DNA from: Lachnospiraceae bacterium UBA935
Lineage (GTDB): Bacteria > Bacillota > Clostridia > Lachnospirales > Lachnospiraceae
Direction of reading: 5' to 3'
DNA: 64,000 nucleotides
Assembly (NCBI GenBank): GCA_002293525.1
Contig: DBDJ01000068.1
Location: 1-64,000 of the forward strand
The notes under the pieces are model-generated. The model had not been told where the DNA came from and did not search any database. It was given only the letters and a program-made list of their open reading frames with translations. The position numbers were made by a program, and so were the translations under genes. Positions 44,281 through 52,960 of the stretch are shown here, one piece after another. Positions within the stretch are counted from its first letter, which is position 1. Every line of letters starts with the position of its first letter.

Positions 44281-44853
44281 TGTGACTACCGCCAGTCCGA
44301 TCGACTGAAAACCTAAAAATAATAAAATGGCCGATATAAACGGATTCAAGATAACTTGAAATAAATCAATCAGTTTCAAATAAAAGAACTTTTCCTGTGC
44401 TGCGATCTGGCAACTGAATGTGCTGTCGATAAATGTCAGTGCCATACCGATAACCATCAATATTAATAAAGTTCGCATCCTGGTATATTCTGTAACGGAA
44501 AAACCCGCTCCAAAAAAAATGGTTACATTGGCTGCCAAAATCATCCCGAACAATAGGCATATACCAGCTATGCATAAGAAAACGGTTAAAAACATTCCGT
44601 TTAATCTTGCCAGTTTTTCTCTGTCATCCTCATGATTGACGGCCTTGTATCTCGAATAGAATCTGATATAGGATGATGAAAAACCAAAGCCCAGTAGACC
44701 GAGATAGGAAACTACCGAGCCGGTCAGCTGATACAATCCATATTCGTTCTGGCCTAGAATCCGCAAAGCGATAGGGGTATAGATAAGCCCCGACAAAACT
44801 AATATTCCCTGGGTGGTCCAGGATAGGATAATACCAGACTCTTTCTGATTCAT
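44215..44853 (-). pseudogene. Wzx-type flippase, 3' end lost at deletion junction
   Basis: The first 190 or so residues are a good flippase N-half (IILSWTTQGILVLSGLIYTPIALRILG read in parts, FFSSSYIRFYSRYK-like FGFSSSYIRFYSRYK). After FQSIGLAVVTT the frame enters DUF2142 DNA and ends in an unrelated tail (QVPKHRRSSL). Complete Wzx proteins have about 480 residues, so over half is missing. The ATG has GGAGACAGG upstream and might still be expressed. Confidence 0.7.
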
Positions 44854-45068
44854 CGCCTGTCTCCAAGATCTGTCATATTATTTTTGCTGAGCATATACCT
44901 GTAACAGTGTACCAAAATTAATAACCCTATGAAATGTCAAAATACCCGTTTTCATAAATCTCTCCCGTAGATTAATTCCCCTATGTAAAACACCACATTC
45001 AAGAAATTCCGGTGTATTTTGCGCCTCTCATTGCATTATATCAGTATTCTTATCTATTTACAACAGTA
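44854..45068. other. Divergent intergenic region, left part
   Basis: The 500-base gap between the leftward flippase remnant and the rightward aldolase gene contains no gene I can support. It includes TTGACA on the minus strand (44941-44936) without a well-spaced -10, the 20-bp tandem repeats at 45069-45120 and the MITE-like sequence at 45121-45193. Confidence 0.45.
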
Positions 45069-45120
45069 GAGAATAATTCAGACTAATTGAGAATAATTCA
45101 GACTAATTGAGTACAATTCA
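45069..45120 (+). repeat. 20-bp tandem repeat, 2.6 copies
   Basis: Units of GAGAATAATTCAGACTAATT begin at 45069 and 45089, with a partial third at 45109. The array abuts the MITE-like sequence. TTCAGAC inside the unit also occurs in the terminal repeat of that element (GTTCAGAC). Confidence 0.85.
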
Positions 45121-45121
45121 G

Positions 45122-45183
45122 GTTACTGTTCAGACCCTAGCCGAAGTGCATTAAACCACTGCTCCCGAGTAACAACGTTCTGC
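45122..45183 (-). mobile_element. MITE-like element, partial inverted copy
   Basis: These 62 bases match the reverse complement of 51359-51420 at 58 of 62 positions. The outer end begins with the same terminal sequence GTTACTGTTCAGAC. The inner end lacks the second terminal repeat and instead runs into a local hairpin (CAACGTTC-TGC-GAACGTTG). It sits upstream of the aldolase cassette. Confidence 0.75.
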
Positions 45184-45353
45184 GAACGTTGTACACAAGT
45201 TGTAAAGAACACAACTATAAATCGACATTTTTTTCACAAAAATAATTTACTGGTTTTTTATGAATAATATTGTCTGCATAATAAAAAAATGATAACATAA
45301 ATGGAGCAATCAGATTGATTTTATAAGTAGATTGTTTATTAGGGGGAGTATAT

Positions 45354-46946
45354 ATGAATATTCGTATTTTGGATTGTACGTTGCGTGACGGCGGCTATTG
45401 TAACAATTGGAAATTTGAAAAAAAGAATATTGTAAAAATAATACATAATTTGTCAGAAGCCGGGATAGATATTATAGAATGCGGATTTTTGACGGATCAC
45501 ACACCCCATGACAATAATATAACGAAACATGATAAGTTAGAAGAATTTTCTCAATACTTTAAACGACAGGGGAACCAAAAATTTGTTTGCATGATCAATT
45601 ATGGAGAATATGAAGCAGCAAATTTGCCGGAATATCATGAGGGACTGATAGACGGAATACGTGTTGCGTTCCACAAGGATAACATGGTCAAAGCTTTAGA
45701 GGTTTGTAAGGAAATTGGTAATAAAGGCTATCTGGTCTTTGTACAGCCGATGTTGTCTTTAAATTATACGGATGAAGAATTTTTGGAACTGATCAGCCGC
45801 TGTAATGAATTTACCCCCTATGCTTTTTATATTGTTGACAGTTTTGGCGTGATGAAGCGTAAGGATTTGATCCGTTTATTTCATTTAGTGGATCGTAATC
45901 TAAAACAAGATATTGATATCGGTTACCATTGCCACAATAATTTACAGATGGCATATTCCAATGCCCAGACTTTTGTTGATGGGAATCTGAGGAGGAATCT
46001 GATCATAGATTCCAGTATTTACGGTATGGGCCGGGGGGGCGGCAATTTGAATACAGAGCTGTTTGTTGATTATTTAAATGAGAATTATGGCAAAAATTAT
46101 GTCCTGAAACCACTATTAATAACCATCGATAAAGTGATAAGTCGGTTTTATCCTGACAATCCCTGGGGATATTCTCTGCCCAATTATCTTTCGGCAGTAA
46201 ATAACTGTCATCCTTCTTATGCTGGTTTCTTGGAAGAGAAGAAAATGCTTACGGTCGATGGCATGGATGAGATCTTTAAAATGATTTCTCCTGACAAAGC
46301 AAATACTTATGACCCGCAGTATATTCAGAATCTTTATAGCCGATATATGTCACGGAGCAGTCATGGCGTTAGTGTTGGTATGGAAAATATAGAAAGCAGC
46401 GTCAAAGATAAGAAAGTGCTGATAATTGCACCTGGCAAAAGCGCCGCGAGAGAAAAAGAAAAAATAGCAGAGTTTGCCAATGACGAAGATGTTGTAAGTT
46501 TTAGTATTAACTTTATTTACGACTATGTCGACTGTGATTTTATTTTTATCAGCAATATTAGAAGATACCAAGACATGGACAAAATTCACTTAGATAAGAG
46601 AAAAATAATCATAACATCTAATATTGAGGGAGATGACCAGGTATTTGCCACCATACCTTATGGTGAATTACTGAATAAATCGGATATCGTTGGAGATAAT
46701 TCCATGCTGATGCTGATAAATTTATTAACCAAATGCGGAATTGGGGAAATATTTGTTGCTGGCCTGGATGGCTATGCATACAGCGGAAATCAGAACTTTA
46801 TTAATGAAGAGATGTCTTTTTCGGCATCTCCCAAATACTTTGAAACAATGAATAAAGAAATTGAAATTGCTCTGAGTGATTTCAGTAAAAACATACAGAT
46901 AAGGTATCTCACCAGGCCAATGTTCTTAGATGTGGGGATTCAGTAG
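45354..46946 (+). CDS. HMGL/DRE-TIM-type aldolase fused to an MptE-like domain
   Basis: 530 aa. Residues 1 to about 280 form a TIM barrel of the HMGL-like/4-hydroxy-2-oxovalerate aldolase type: LDCTLRDGGY with Arg11-Asp12, IIECGFL, VDSFGVM, and the metal-binding GYHCHNN (His192, His194). Residues 354-530 form a Rossmann-like domain with VLIIAPGKSAAREKEKI and CGIGEIFVAGLDGY (461-474). The latter matches the GFxEIYLLGxD motif of the two MptE-like proteins at 38908 and 39721. The barrel should form or cleave a C-C bond using pyruvate. In this setting, synthesis of a ulosonic acid is attractive but unproven. GGGGGAG precedes the ATG. Confidence 0.75.
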   Translation: MNIRILDCTLRDGGYCNNWKFEKKNIVKIIHNLSEAGIDIIECGFLTDHTPHDNNITKHDKLEEFSQYFKRQGNQKFVCMINYGEYEAANLPEYHEGLIDGIRVAFHKDNMVKALEVCKEIGNKGYLVFVQPMLSLNYTDEEFLELISRCNEFTPYAFYIVDSFGVMKRKDLIRLFHLVDRNLKQDIDIGYHCHNNLQMAYSNAQTFVDGNLRRNLIIDSSIYGMGRGGGNLNTELFVDYLNENYGKNYVLKPLLITIDKVISRFYPDNPWGYSLPNYLSAVNNCHPSYAGFLEEKKMLTVDGMDEIFKMISPDKANTYDPQYIQNLYSRYMSRSSHGVSVGMENIESSVKDKKVLIIAPGKSAAREKEKIAEFANDEDVVSFSINFIYDYVDCDFIFISNIRRYQDMDKIHLDKRKIIITSNIEGDDQVFATIPYGELLNKSDIVGDNSMLMLINLLTKCGIGEIFVAGLDGYAYSGNQNFINEEMSFSASPKYFETMNKEIEIALSDFSKNIQIRYLTRPMFLDVGIQ

Positions 46947-46974
46947 AGATTCTGAAAAAGAGGAGGAAGTAGTT

Positions 46975-47067
46975 TTGTTTTTTGTAAGTAATGTTATTCA
47001 GCCGAATATAACGTATGATTATTTACCAAGCAGATGTAATCATATTGATTGTTTTACCATAAAGTGA
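46975..47067 (+). CDS. Short frame (30 aa), possible gene remnant
   Basis: TTG at 46975 is preceded by GAGGAGGAAG at good spacing. The frame reads MFFVSNVIQPNITYDYL and ends at TGA 47065; reading past that TGA continues for 14 codons to TAA. It could be a leader peptide or the stub of a decayed gene. No family recognised. Confidence 0.25.
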   Translation: MFFVSNVIQPNITYDYLPSRCNHIDCFTIK

Positions 47068-47112
47068 TATGATAACCAGTGGAAGGAAGTTCATCTGGGG
47101 AGAAAATAAAGA

Positions 47113-47907
47113 ATGATATATAATAATGATTCACATACGTTCGCAATATGTGCTTATCAAAACAGCCCTTATTTGGAAGACTGTGTTCGTTCGTTAAGGT
47201 GTCAGGAGATTCCCACGAAGATCATTGTGGTGACTTCCACACCCAGTGAGTATATTGAGGATATATGCCGGCGAAACCGTCTTAGACTGTTCGTCAATAC
47301 AGGGAAGACCAGTCTGGCTGATGACTGGAATTATGCGGTCAGCCGTGTAAAGACGCCGCTCGTCACGCTGGCTCATCAAGACGACATATATGAGCGGAAT
47401 TATACCAAATTGATTTTAGAACGCAGTAATCATGCGCGGCATCCCTTGTTGTTATTTACGGACAGTTATGAGATACGTGGCGGGAAGCGATCTTATTATA
47501 ATAAGAATCTAATTATAAAGAGAGTGTTGCTGTCACCGTTGCGGTCACCACTGTTTGGCAGCAGTATTTGGGTTAGGAGACGGATTTTGTCTTTGGGCAA
47601 TTCCATCTGCTGCCCTTCCGTAACGTTTGTGAAGAAAAATATCGGGCAGCCTTTTTTTGAAGATCGGTTCAAAAGTAATATTGACTGGCAAGCTTGGGAG
47701 ACGATATCCAGGTCAAAAGGGGAATTTATTTATATCAACAGAAAGCTGACCGGACACCGTATCCATGAAAGCTCGACGACGACGAAGATTATTAATAGCA
47801 AGATCCGGACTAATGAGGATCGTCTGATGTTTGAGTTGTTCTGGCCAAAGAGAATTGCGTTGTTAATCACCAAGCTGTACCGCTTGGCAGAAAAAGGAAA
47901 TAAATAA
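47113..47907 (+). CDS. GT2-like glycosyltransferase
   Basis: 264 aa. FAICAYQNSPYLEDCVRSL, then LADDWNYAVSRVKTPLVTLAHQDDIYE, where HQDD takes the place of the DxD metal site, and a late SNIDWQAWETISRSKG. The order is that of small GT2 enzymes of exopolysaccharide loci. The C-terminus is basic. GGGGAG lies about 11 bases upstream. Base composition is more AT-rich than the 16-35 kb block. Confidence 0.75.
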   Translation: MIYNNDSHTFAICAYQNSPYLEDCVRSLRCQEIPTKIIVVTSTPSEYIEDICRRNRLRLFVNTGKTSLADDWNYAVSRVKTPLVTLAHQDDIYERNYTKLILERSNHARHPLLLFTDSYEIRGGKRSYYNKNLIIKRVLLSPLRSPLFGSSIWVRRRILSLGNSICCPSVTFVKKNIGQPFFEDRFKSNIDWQAWETISRSKGEFIYINRKLTGHRIHESSTTTKIINSKIRTNEDRLMFELFWPKRIALLITKLYRLAEKGNK

Positions 47908-47924
47908 ATCATAAGGGGCATCAA

Positions 47925-49058
47925 ATGAATTTACTGATAATTACTGCAGAAAATTTCGATAATAAAGAAAGCAGCGGAATCTATAAAAAACTCCTGACGC
48001 AGATAAATGCGTTTAGTCGCGCCGGATTTCAGGTTGCGTATACTTACACTAGGAACGGAAAGATTTATTTAAATGAAGACAGCCAGGAAACAGATTTGGG
48101 CAGACGCGGTAAATTACTGGGAAAAATTGATGTTTTTAACAAAATTAAAAGTAAGGTTGATTTAAGAAAATACCAATATTTTTTTCTCCGATATGCACTG
48201 TCTGACTTTGCTTTTTTATCGTTGCTAAAAAAGATTTCGCGAAATAAAAGCAAGATAGTAATTGAAATACCGACTTATCCCTATGGGAATGAATTGAAAA
48301 AAGGGATTAAGAATAGAATCAATCTGGCTATGGATATATTTTATACTAAGAGGCTATATTTATATGTGAATATAATAGCTACCTATTCTGATGATAATAA
48401 GATATGGGGGATTCCGGTAATAACATTAAAAAATGGATATGACTTTGAGCCGGTTTCTCTCAAGAATCACATCCATCATGACGATCAAACTCTTCATATG
48501 CTAGCTGTTGCCAATTTTGGGCTTTGGCATGGCTATGAAAGAATGATTCAGGGAATGGGTGAATATTATGCCGGCGGCGGGAAGAGAAAGATTGTTTTTC
48601 ATGTTGTCGGTGAAGGTGCGGAAGGAACTAAATATAAAGGTATTGTCAAGCAGTATCAATTGGAGAAAAATGTAATTTTTTATGGCAGAAAATCGGGCAA
48701 AGAACTTGATGAATTATATGATATTGCAGATATTGGTGTATGCGCTCTGGGATTTCACCGAGTAGGGGTTCATCGATCTAGTGAGCTTAAAAGTCGTGAG
48801 TATGCTGCCAAAGGGCTTCCGATAGTCGCCGCTTCTAATATTGATATCTTTCCGGACGATTTTAAATATGTCCTATATGTTCCGCGGTCGGATATACCGA
48901 TTGATATCGAGGTTCTATGTGCGTATTGCGACAGTCTATATATTGACGAGGGCAAGGAAAAAGTAGCGGAAATGATAAGGAACCGTGCGATAGGAGAATG
49001 TGATGTCACTATATTTATGCAACCTGTTATTGATTATTATTTTGGGCATCTAAAATAA
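47925..49058 (+). CDS. GT4-like glycosyltransferase
   Basis: 377 aa. Begins LLIITAENFDNKESSGIYKKLL. The donor half has LHMLAVANFGLWHGYERMI, FHVVGEGAEG, VIFYGRKSGKELDELYDIADIGVCALGFHR and a late KSREYAAKGLPIVA in place of the classic E-x7-E. This is a divergent GT4/GT-B. It starts 17 bases after the GT2 gene with AAGGGG upstream. Specificity unknown. Confidence 0.75.
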   Translation: MNLLIITAENFDNKESSGIYKKLLTQINAFSRAGFQVAYTYTRNGKIYLNEDSQETDLGRRGKLLGKIDVFNKIKSKVDLRKYQYFFLRYALSDFAFLSLLKKISRNKSKIVIEIPTYPYGNELKKGIKNRINLAMDIFYTKRLYLYVNIIATYSDDNKIWGIPVITLKNGYDFEPVSLKNHIHHDDQTLHMLAVANFGLWHGYERMIQGMGEYYAGGGKRKIVFHVVGEGAEGTKYKGIVKQYQLEKNVIFYGRKSGKELDELYDIADIGVCALGFHRVGVHRSSELKSREYAAKGLPIVAASNIDIFPDDFKYVLYVPRSDIPIDIEVLCAYCDSLYIDEGKEKVAEMIRNRAIGECDVTIFMQPVIDYYFGHLK

Positions 49059-49096
49059 TAACTTAATAATATAATCTATATCATAGAGGATATATT

Positions 49097-50173
49097 ATGA
49101 AATTTGCATTGATCGGATGTGGCAGAATTTCTCCCAACCACATTGTTGCGGCTGTCAAAAATGAGCTGGAAATCGCGGCTCTCTGTGATACGGAAGCGGC
49201 GAATATGACGGATAAGGTCAAGAAGCTGAAATTACATGCGGACATCCCGTGTTACAGCGACTATAAAGTTATGTTAAGTGAAATCAAACCAGATTTAGTT
49301 GCCATCGCCACTGAATCAGGCAAGCATGCGCAGATTGCGCTGGATTGTATAAAAGAAGGCTGTAATCTCATCATTGAGAAACCGATCGCTTTGTCCCTGA
49401 CTGATGCCGATGCCATAATTGCGAAAGCCAAAGAAAAGAATGTAAAAGTATGTGCCTGCCACCAGAACCGGTTTAATAAGTCTATACAAAAAATCCGAGA
49501 GGCTATGGAGATGGGCCGATTCGGAAAATTATTATATGGAGCCGCCCATATCCGATGGACCAGGGATTATGAATATTATTCCCGCGCTAAATGGCGCGGC
49601 ACGTGGGCTCAAGATGGGGGAGCATTGATGAATCAATGTATCCATGACATTGATCTGTTGCGCTGGATGATGGGTGATGAAATTATTGAGGTGGTCGGCT
49701 TCACGGACAGGCTGAAGCATGACTATATTGAAGCCGAGGATATGGGAATAGCGTTGATCAGGTTTAAAAATGGCAGTTATGGGATTATAGAAGGTACTAC
49801 TGATGTTTATCCTCGCAATTTGGAGGAAAATCTTTACATATTTGGTGATAAGGGAACCGTCAAAGCTGGCGGAGAGTCGGTAAATATCATAGAAGAATGG
49901 CGATTTTCCGACTATATCGACATACCTGAGGAAGTTATTAAAGCATATCAAGAAGTCCCGCCGAATATTTATGGCTATGGTCATTCCAAGCTATACAAGG
50001 ATGTTATTGAGGCAATTATCGAAGACAGGCCCCCATTTGTTGACGCCGAGGCTGGGAAACGGGCAATGGAGCTGGTATTGGCAATTTATCAGTCAGCAGC
50101 AACTGGCAAAAAGGTGCAGCTGCCGATGAAGGAGTGCGCTACTACGGATTTTATTGATCGATTTTATCAATAG
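49097..50173 (+). CDS. Gfo/Idh/MocA-family dehydrogenase, WlbA/WbpB-like
   Basis: 358 aa. FALIGCGRISPNHI is the NAD loop, IEKPIALSL near residue 98 holds the conserved EKP, CHQNRFNKSI follows, and GGALMNQCIHDIDLLRWMMG near 177 contains the catalytic His. The pattern matches UDP-N-acetylglucosaminuronate 3-dehydrogenase (WbpB/WlbA), which makes the 3-keto sugar for a DegT aminotransferase. The next gene is such an aminotransferase, supporting a 3-amino sugar product. GAGGAT precedes the ATG. Confidence 0.82.
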   Translation: MKFALIGCGRISPNHIVAAVKNELEIAALCDTEAANMTDKVKKLKLHADIPCYSDYKVMLSEIKPDLVAIATESGKHAQIALDCIKEGCNLIIEKPIALSLTDADAIIAKAKEKNVKVCACHQNRFNKSIQKIREAMEMGRFGKLLYGAAHIRWTRDYEYYSRAKWRGTWAQDGGALMNQCIHDIDLLRWMMGDEIIEVVGFTDRLKHDYIEAEDMGIALIRFKNGSYGIIEGTTDVYPRNLEENLYIFGDKGTVKAGGESVNIIEEWRFSDYIDIPEEVIKAYQEVPPNIYGYGHSKLYKDVIEAIIEDRPPFVDAEAGKRAMELVLAIYQSAATGKKVQLPMKECATTDFIDRFYQ

Positions 50174-50186
50174 GAGCAGATTACAA

Positions 50187-51308
50187 ATGGAATTTATTGA
50201 TTTAAAGTCTCAATATCAGACCTTAAAGCAGGATATCGATCGCAGCATGCAAGCGGTTTTGAATGAATCGGATTATATCCTGGGCCGACAGGTTGAAGAA
50301 CTGGAAAAACAGTTATCAGAATATGTAGGGGTAAAGTATGCCGTGGGCTGTTCAGACGGAACGGCCGCGCTCCAGATGATTTATATGGCCTATGGGATCG
50401 GCCGGGGTGATGCTGTTTTTTGTCCGGATATGACTTTTGTTGCATCTATTGAACCGGCCTGTATGCTGGGGGCAACCCCGGTTTTCTGTGATATTGGCCG
50501 TCAAAGCTATAACCTTTGTCCGACGAGCCTGGAGCGGCAGATATAGAATGTGATCAAAAAAGGCGAACTGGTTCCCCGGATGATCCTTGCCGTTGATTTT
50601 ATTGGCAATCCGGCAGATTATAACACTCTTCGGGAGATTGCCTTGCGTTATGACCTTATTTTAGCAGAAGATGCCGCCCAAGGAATGGGAGCATCCTACA
50701 AAGGACAGAAATGCGGATCATTTGGGGATATTGCCGCTACTTCTTTTTTCCCTTCAAAGCCCTTGGGCTGTTATGGGGATGGCGGTGCGGTGTTTACCGA
50801 TAATGAAGCAATGTGGGAACTTCTTAAGTCTTTGCGGGTGCATGGAAAAGGAAGCAGTAAATATGAGAATATCCGGATAGGCCTGAACTCTCGTCTGGAT
50901 ACCCTGCAGGCAGCTGTTTTGCTGCCTAAATTAAAACGTTTAGAGGAAGAAATAGTTAGGCGTCAGTATCTTGCTGCAAGATATGACGAGGCCTGTAAGG
51001 GGAAGTATATTACCCCAGCGATACAAGAAGACACAGTCTCTTCTTATGCACAATACGTTTTGCTGGCGCAGGATAAGGCGCATCGTGATTATATACGAAA
51101 GGAGCTGGAAAGCGCTGGCATACCGACGCTGGTTTATTATCCCAATCCGCTTCATTTAATGAAAGTATTTGAGCATAATGGGAATTATTTTGAGGAAACA
51201 TACGAAAATACGATCAGCTATGCGGAAAGGACATTTGCACTGCCTTTTTCAGCCTATCTAAAGGAAGCGGATCAGGATCGGGTAATCAATACTTTGTTAC
51301 GGTTATAG
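50187..51308 (+). pseudogene. DegT/DnrJ/EryC1 aminotransferase (WbpE/WlbC-like) split by one in-frame TAG
   Basis: The first 119 codons (MEFIDLKSQYQTLKQDIDR to SLERQI) and the remaining 253 (NVIKKGELVPRMILAVD to the end) are one continuous frame broken only by TAG at 50544-50546, codon 120. Together they give the normal length of about 372 residues. Catalytic features are intact: DGTAALQM, AEDAAQGMGASY, the PLP-lysine motif FFPSKPLGCYGDGG near residue 190, and RIGLNSRLDTLQAA. GTG 50550 could restart the second part, but the N-terminal third would be missing. A nonsense mutation, readthrough or an assembly error are the options. TAGGAG precedes the ATG. Confidence 0.85.
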
Positions 51309-51318
51309 TAACCGGGGC

Positions 51319-51420
51319 GTTACAGTTCAGACCACCGCGAGGTGTTTTGCGCTGTTCCGCAGAACGTTGTTACTGTGGTGCAGTGGTTTGATGCACTTCG
51401 GCTAGGGTCTGAACAGTAAC
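51319..51420. mobile_element. MITE-like element with 14-bp terminal inverted repeats
   Basis: GTTACAGTTCAGAC at 51319-51332 pairs with GTCTGAACAGTAAC at 51407-51420 (13 of 14). The 102-bp unit has no coding capacity. Its right 62 bases recur in inverted orientation at 45122-45183. It begins 10 bases after the aminotransferase stop. A terminator is a competing reading, but the shared terminal sequence favours a small mobile repeat. Confidence 0.65.
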
Positions 51421-51460
51421 ACCGAAGCTTAACTATTCTCATAGAAAATAGAACTTTTAT

Positions 51461-51488
51461 TTGTACTTTTATTATTATATGTTATACT
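51461..51488 (+). promoter_or_regulatory. Promoter of the radical SAM/YfhO block
   Basis: -35 TTGTAC (51461-51466), 16-base spacer, extended -10 TGTTATACT (TATACT 51483-51488). Confidence 0.6.
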
Positions 51489-51522
51489 TTATAAAAACAA
51501 TGAATTGAGGTTAATTAATACT

Positions 51523-52926
51523 TTGAAATTTCTCATGATTACTTATGATAATGACTCCCATATTTCCTACTTTAATATGGGCACTGCCTACATTGCCGCC
51601 GCCGTACGGAATGCGGGGCATCAAGTAGAAATATACAGTCAGGATATTTACCACTATGATGAAGAGCACCTAAAACGACATATAGACAGCAACGATTACC
51701 AGATAGTGGGTATAGGCGCTTGCGGAGGATATTACCAGTATCGTAAAATAATGAAAATATGCAATGCCATAAACGAAACGCAAAGCCGGCCGCTGATTAT
51801 ATTAGGTGGGCACCTTCCCACGCCTGATCCGGAGTATTTTCTGCGGAAGTTCAAAGCCGATTTTGTTTGCATGGGCGAAGGTGAAATAACAACTGTCGAG
51901 TTGCTGGACGCGATAGAAAATAAAACAGATATTTCAGCTGTAAAGGGAATCGCTTACTTGGACAGGCAGTCTGACGGAAGCTACAATTTCGTGAAAAACG
52001 AAAGCCGTCCTCTGGTTGAGAACCTGGATGAAATTGCCATGCCGGCGTATGACTTATTTAATATTGACCATTATTCACTGAATATGCATCCGAATCAAGA
52101 ACGGAATCAGCGTTCCATGTCTATCCTTTCCGGCCGGGGCTGTGTATTCCAATGTAATTTCTGTTACCGGATGGACAAAGGATTCCGGCCAAGGAGCGCA
52201 GAGTCGATTCTGCGCGAGATTAAATACCTTCAGGATAACTATGCCATTTCCTATATCTGTTTTGAAGACGAACTTTTAATGAGCTCCAAGGAAAGGACAC
52301 TGACGCTTTGCCGGGCTTTTGAGGAAAGCGGGCTCAATTTCACTTGGCGGTGTAGCGGCCGTCTGAATTTTGCTACCAAGGAAGTGCTCACAGCGATGAA
52401 GAAGGCCGGCTGTGTGTTTATTAATTATGGCATCGAATCGCTGGATGACACTGCGCTTAGGAATATGAACAAGGCTCTGACCGTAAAACAGATTATCGAG
52501 GGCATTGAAAACACATTGTCGGTAGGTATTTCGCCGGGTTACAATATTATTTTTGGAAACATCGGCGAAACTGCCGAAACCCTAAGAAAAGGTGTCGATT
52601 TCCTGATTAAATATGACGACCATGCCCAGCTTCGGACGATCCGGCCCGTTACTCCTTATCCGGGTTCGCCGCTTTATTATCTTGCCATTGAAAAAGGCCT
52701 GATTAAGGACATTGCGGATTTTTATGAAAATAAACATAGCAATTCTGACCTGATGACCGTCAATTTTACTGATCTGTCCGAGGAAGAGTTCTATTCAGCG
52801 CTTCACGAAGCCAATATGCGGTTGTTAGATAATTATTACCATCATTCAGGCATGCGCAATAAAGAAATACTTGACAATTTATATAAAAACAGGGATGCTT
52901 CCTTCCGAGGGTTTAGGAAAGTCTAA
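51523..52926 (+). CDS. B12-binding-domain radical SAM protein
   Basis: 467 aa. N-terminal cobalamin-binding-like Rossmann domain: FNMGTAYIAAAVRNAGHQVEIY, VGIGACGGYYQYRK, LGGHLPTPDPE and VCMGEGEITTVELLDAI. The radical SAM domain follows with CVFQCNFCYRMDKGFRPRS near residue 206 (CxxxCxxC), then FEDELLMS and FINYGIESLDD. Such enzymes often methylate unreactive carbons or rearrange substrates, but reaction here is unknown. TTG 51523 (MKFLMITYDND) is preferred over TTG 51505, although GAGG spacing is long (12). First gene after the promoter at 51461. Confidence 0.82.
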   Translation: MKFLMITYDNDSHISYFNMGTAYIAAAVRNAGHQVEIYSQDIYHYDEEHLKRHIDSNDYQIVGIGACGGYYQYRKIMKICNAINETQSRPLIILGGHLPTPDPEYFLRKFKADFVCMGEGEITTVELLDAIENKTDISAVKGIAYLDRQSDGSYNFVKNESRPLVENLDEIAMPAYDLFNIDHYSLNMHPNQERNQRSMSILSGRGCVFQCNFCYRMDKGFRPRSAESILREIKYLQDNYAISYICFEDELLMSSKERTLTLCRAFEESGLNFTWRCSGRLNFATKEVLTAMKKAGCVFINYGIESLDDTALRNMNKALTVKQIIEGIENTLSVGISPGYNIIFGNIGETAETLRKGVDFLIKYDDHAQLRTIRPVTPYPGSPLYYLAIEKGLIKDIADFYENKHSNSDLMTVNFTDLSEEEFYSALHEANMRLLDNYYHHSGMRNKEILDNLYKNRDASFRGFRKV

Positions 52927-52960
52927 ACCCCTAAGACAGACAATGAAGAGGAATTAATCG

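Noticed and set aside
44936..44941. TTGACA on the minus strand as promoter of the flippase remnant
   Set aside because: No -10 box at 16-18 bases; the nearest TACACT is 23 bases away.
50544..50546. TAG as a pyrrolysine codon
   Set aside because: No pylT or pylS genes are visible, the position is a surface loop rather than an active site, and TAG ends other genes normally in this window.
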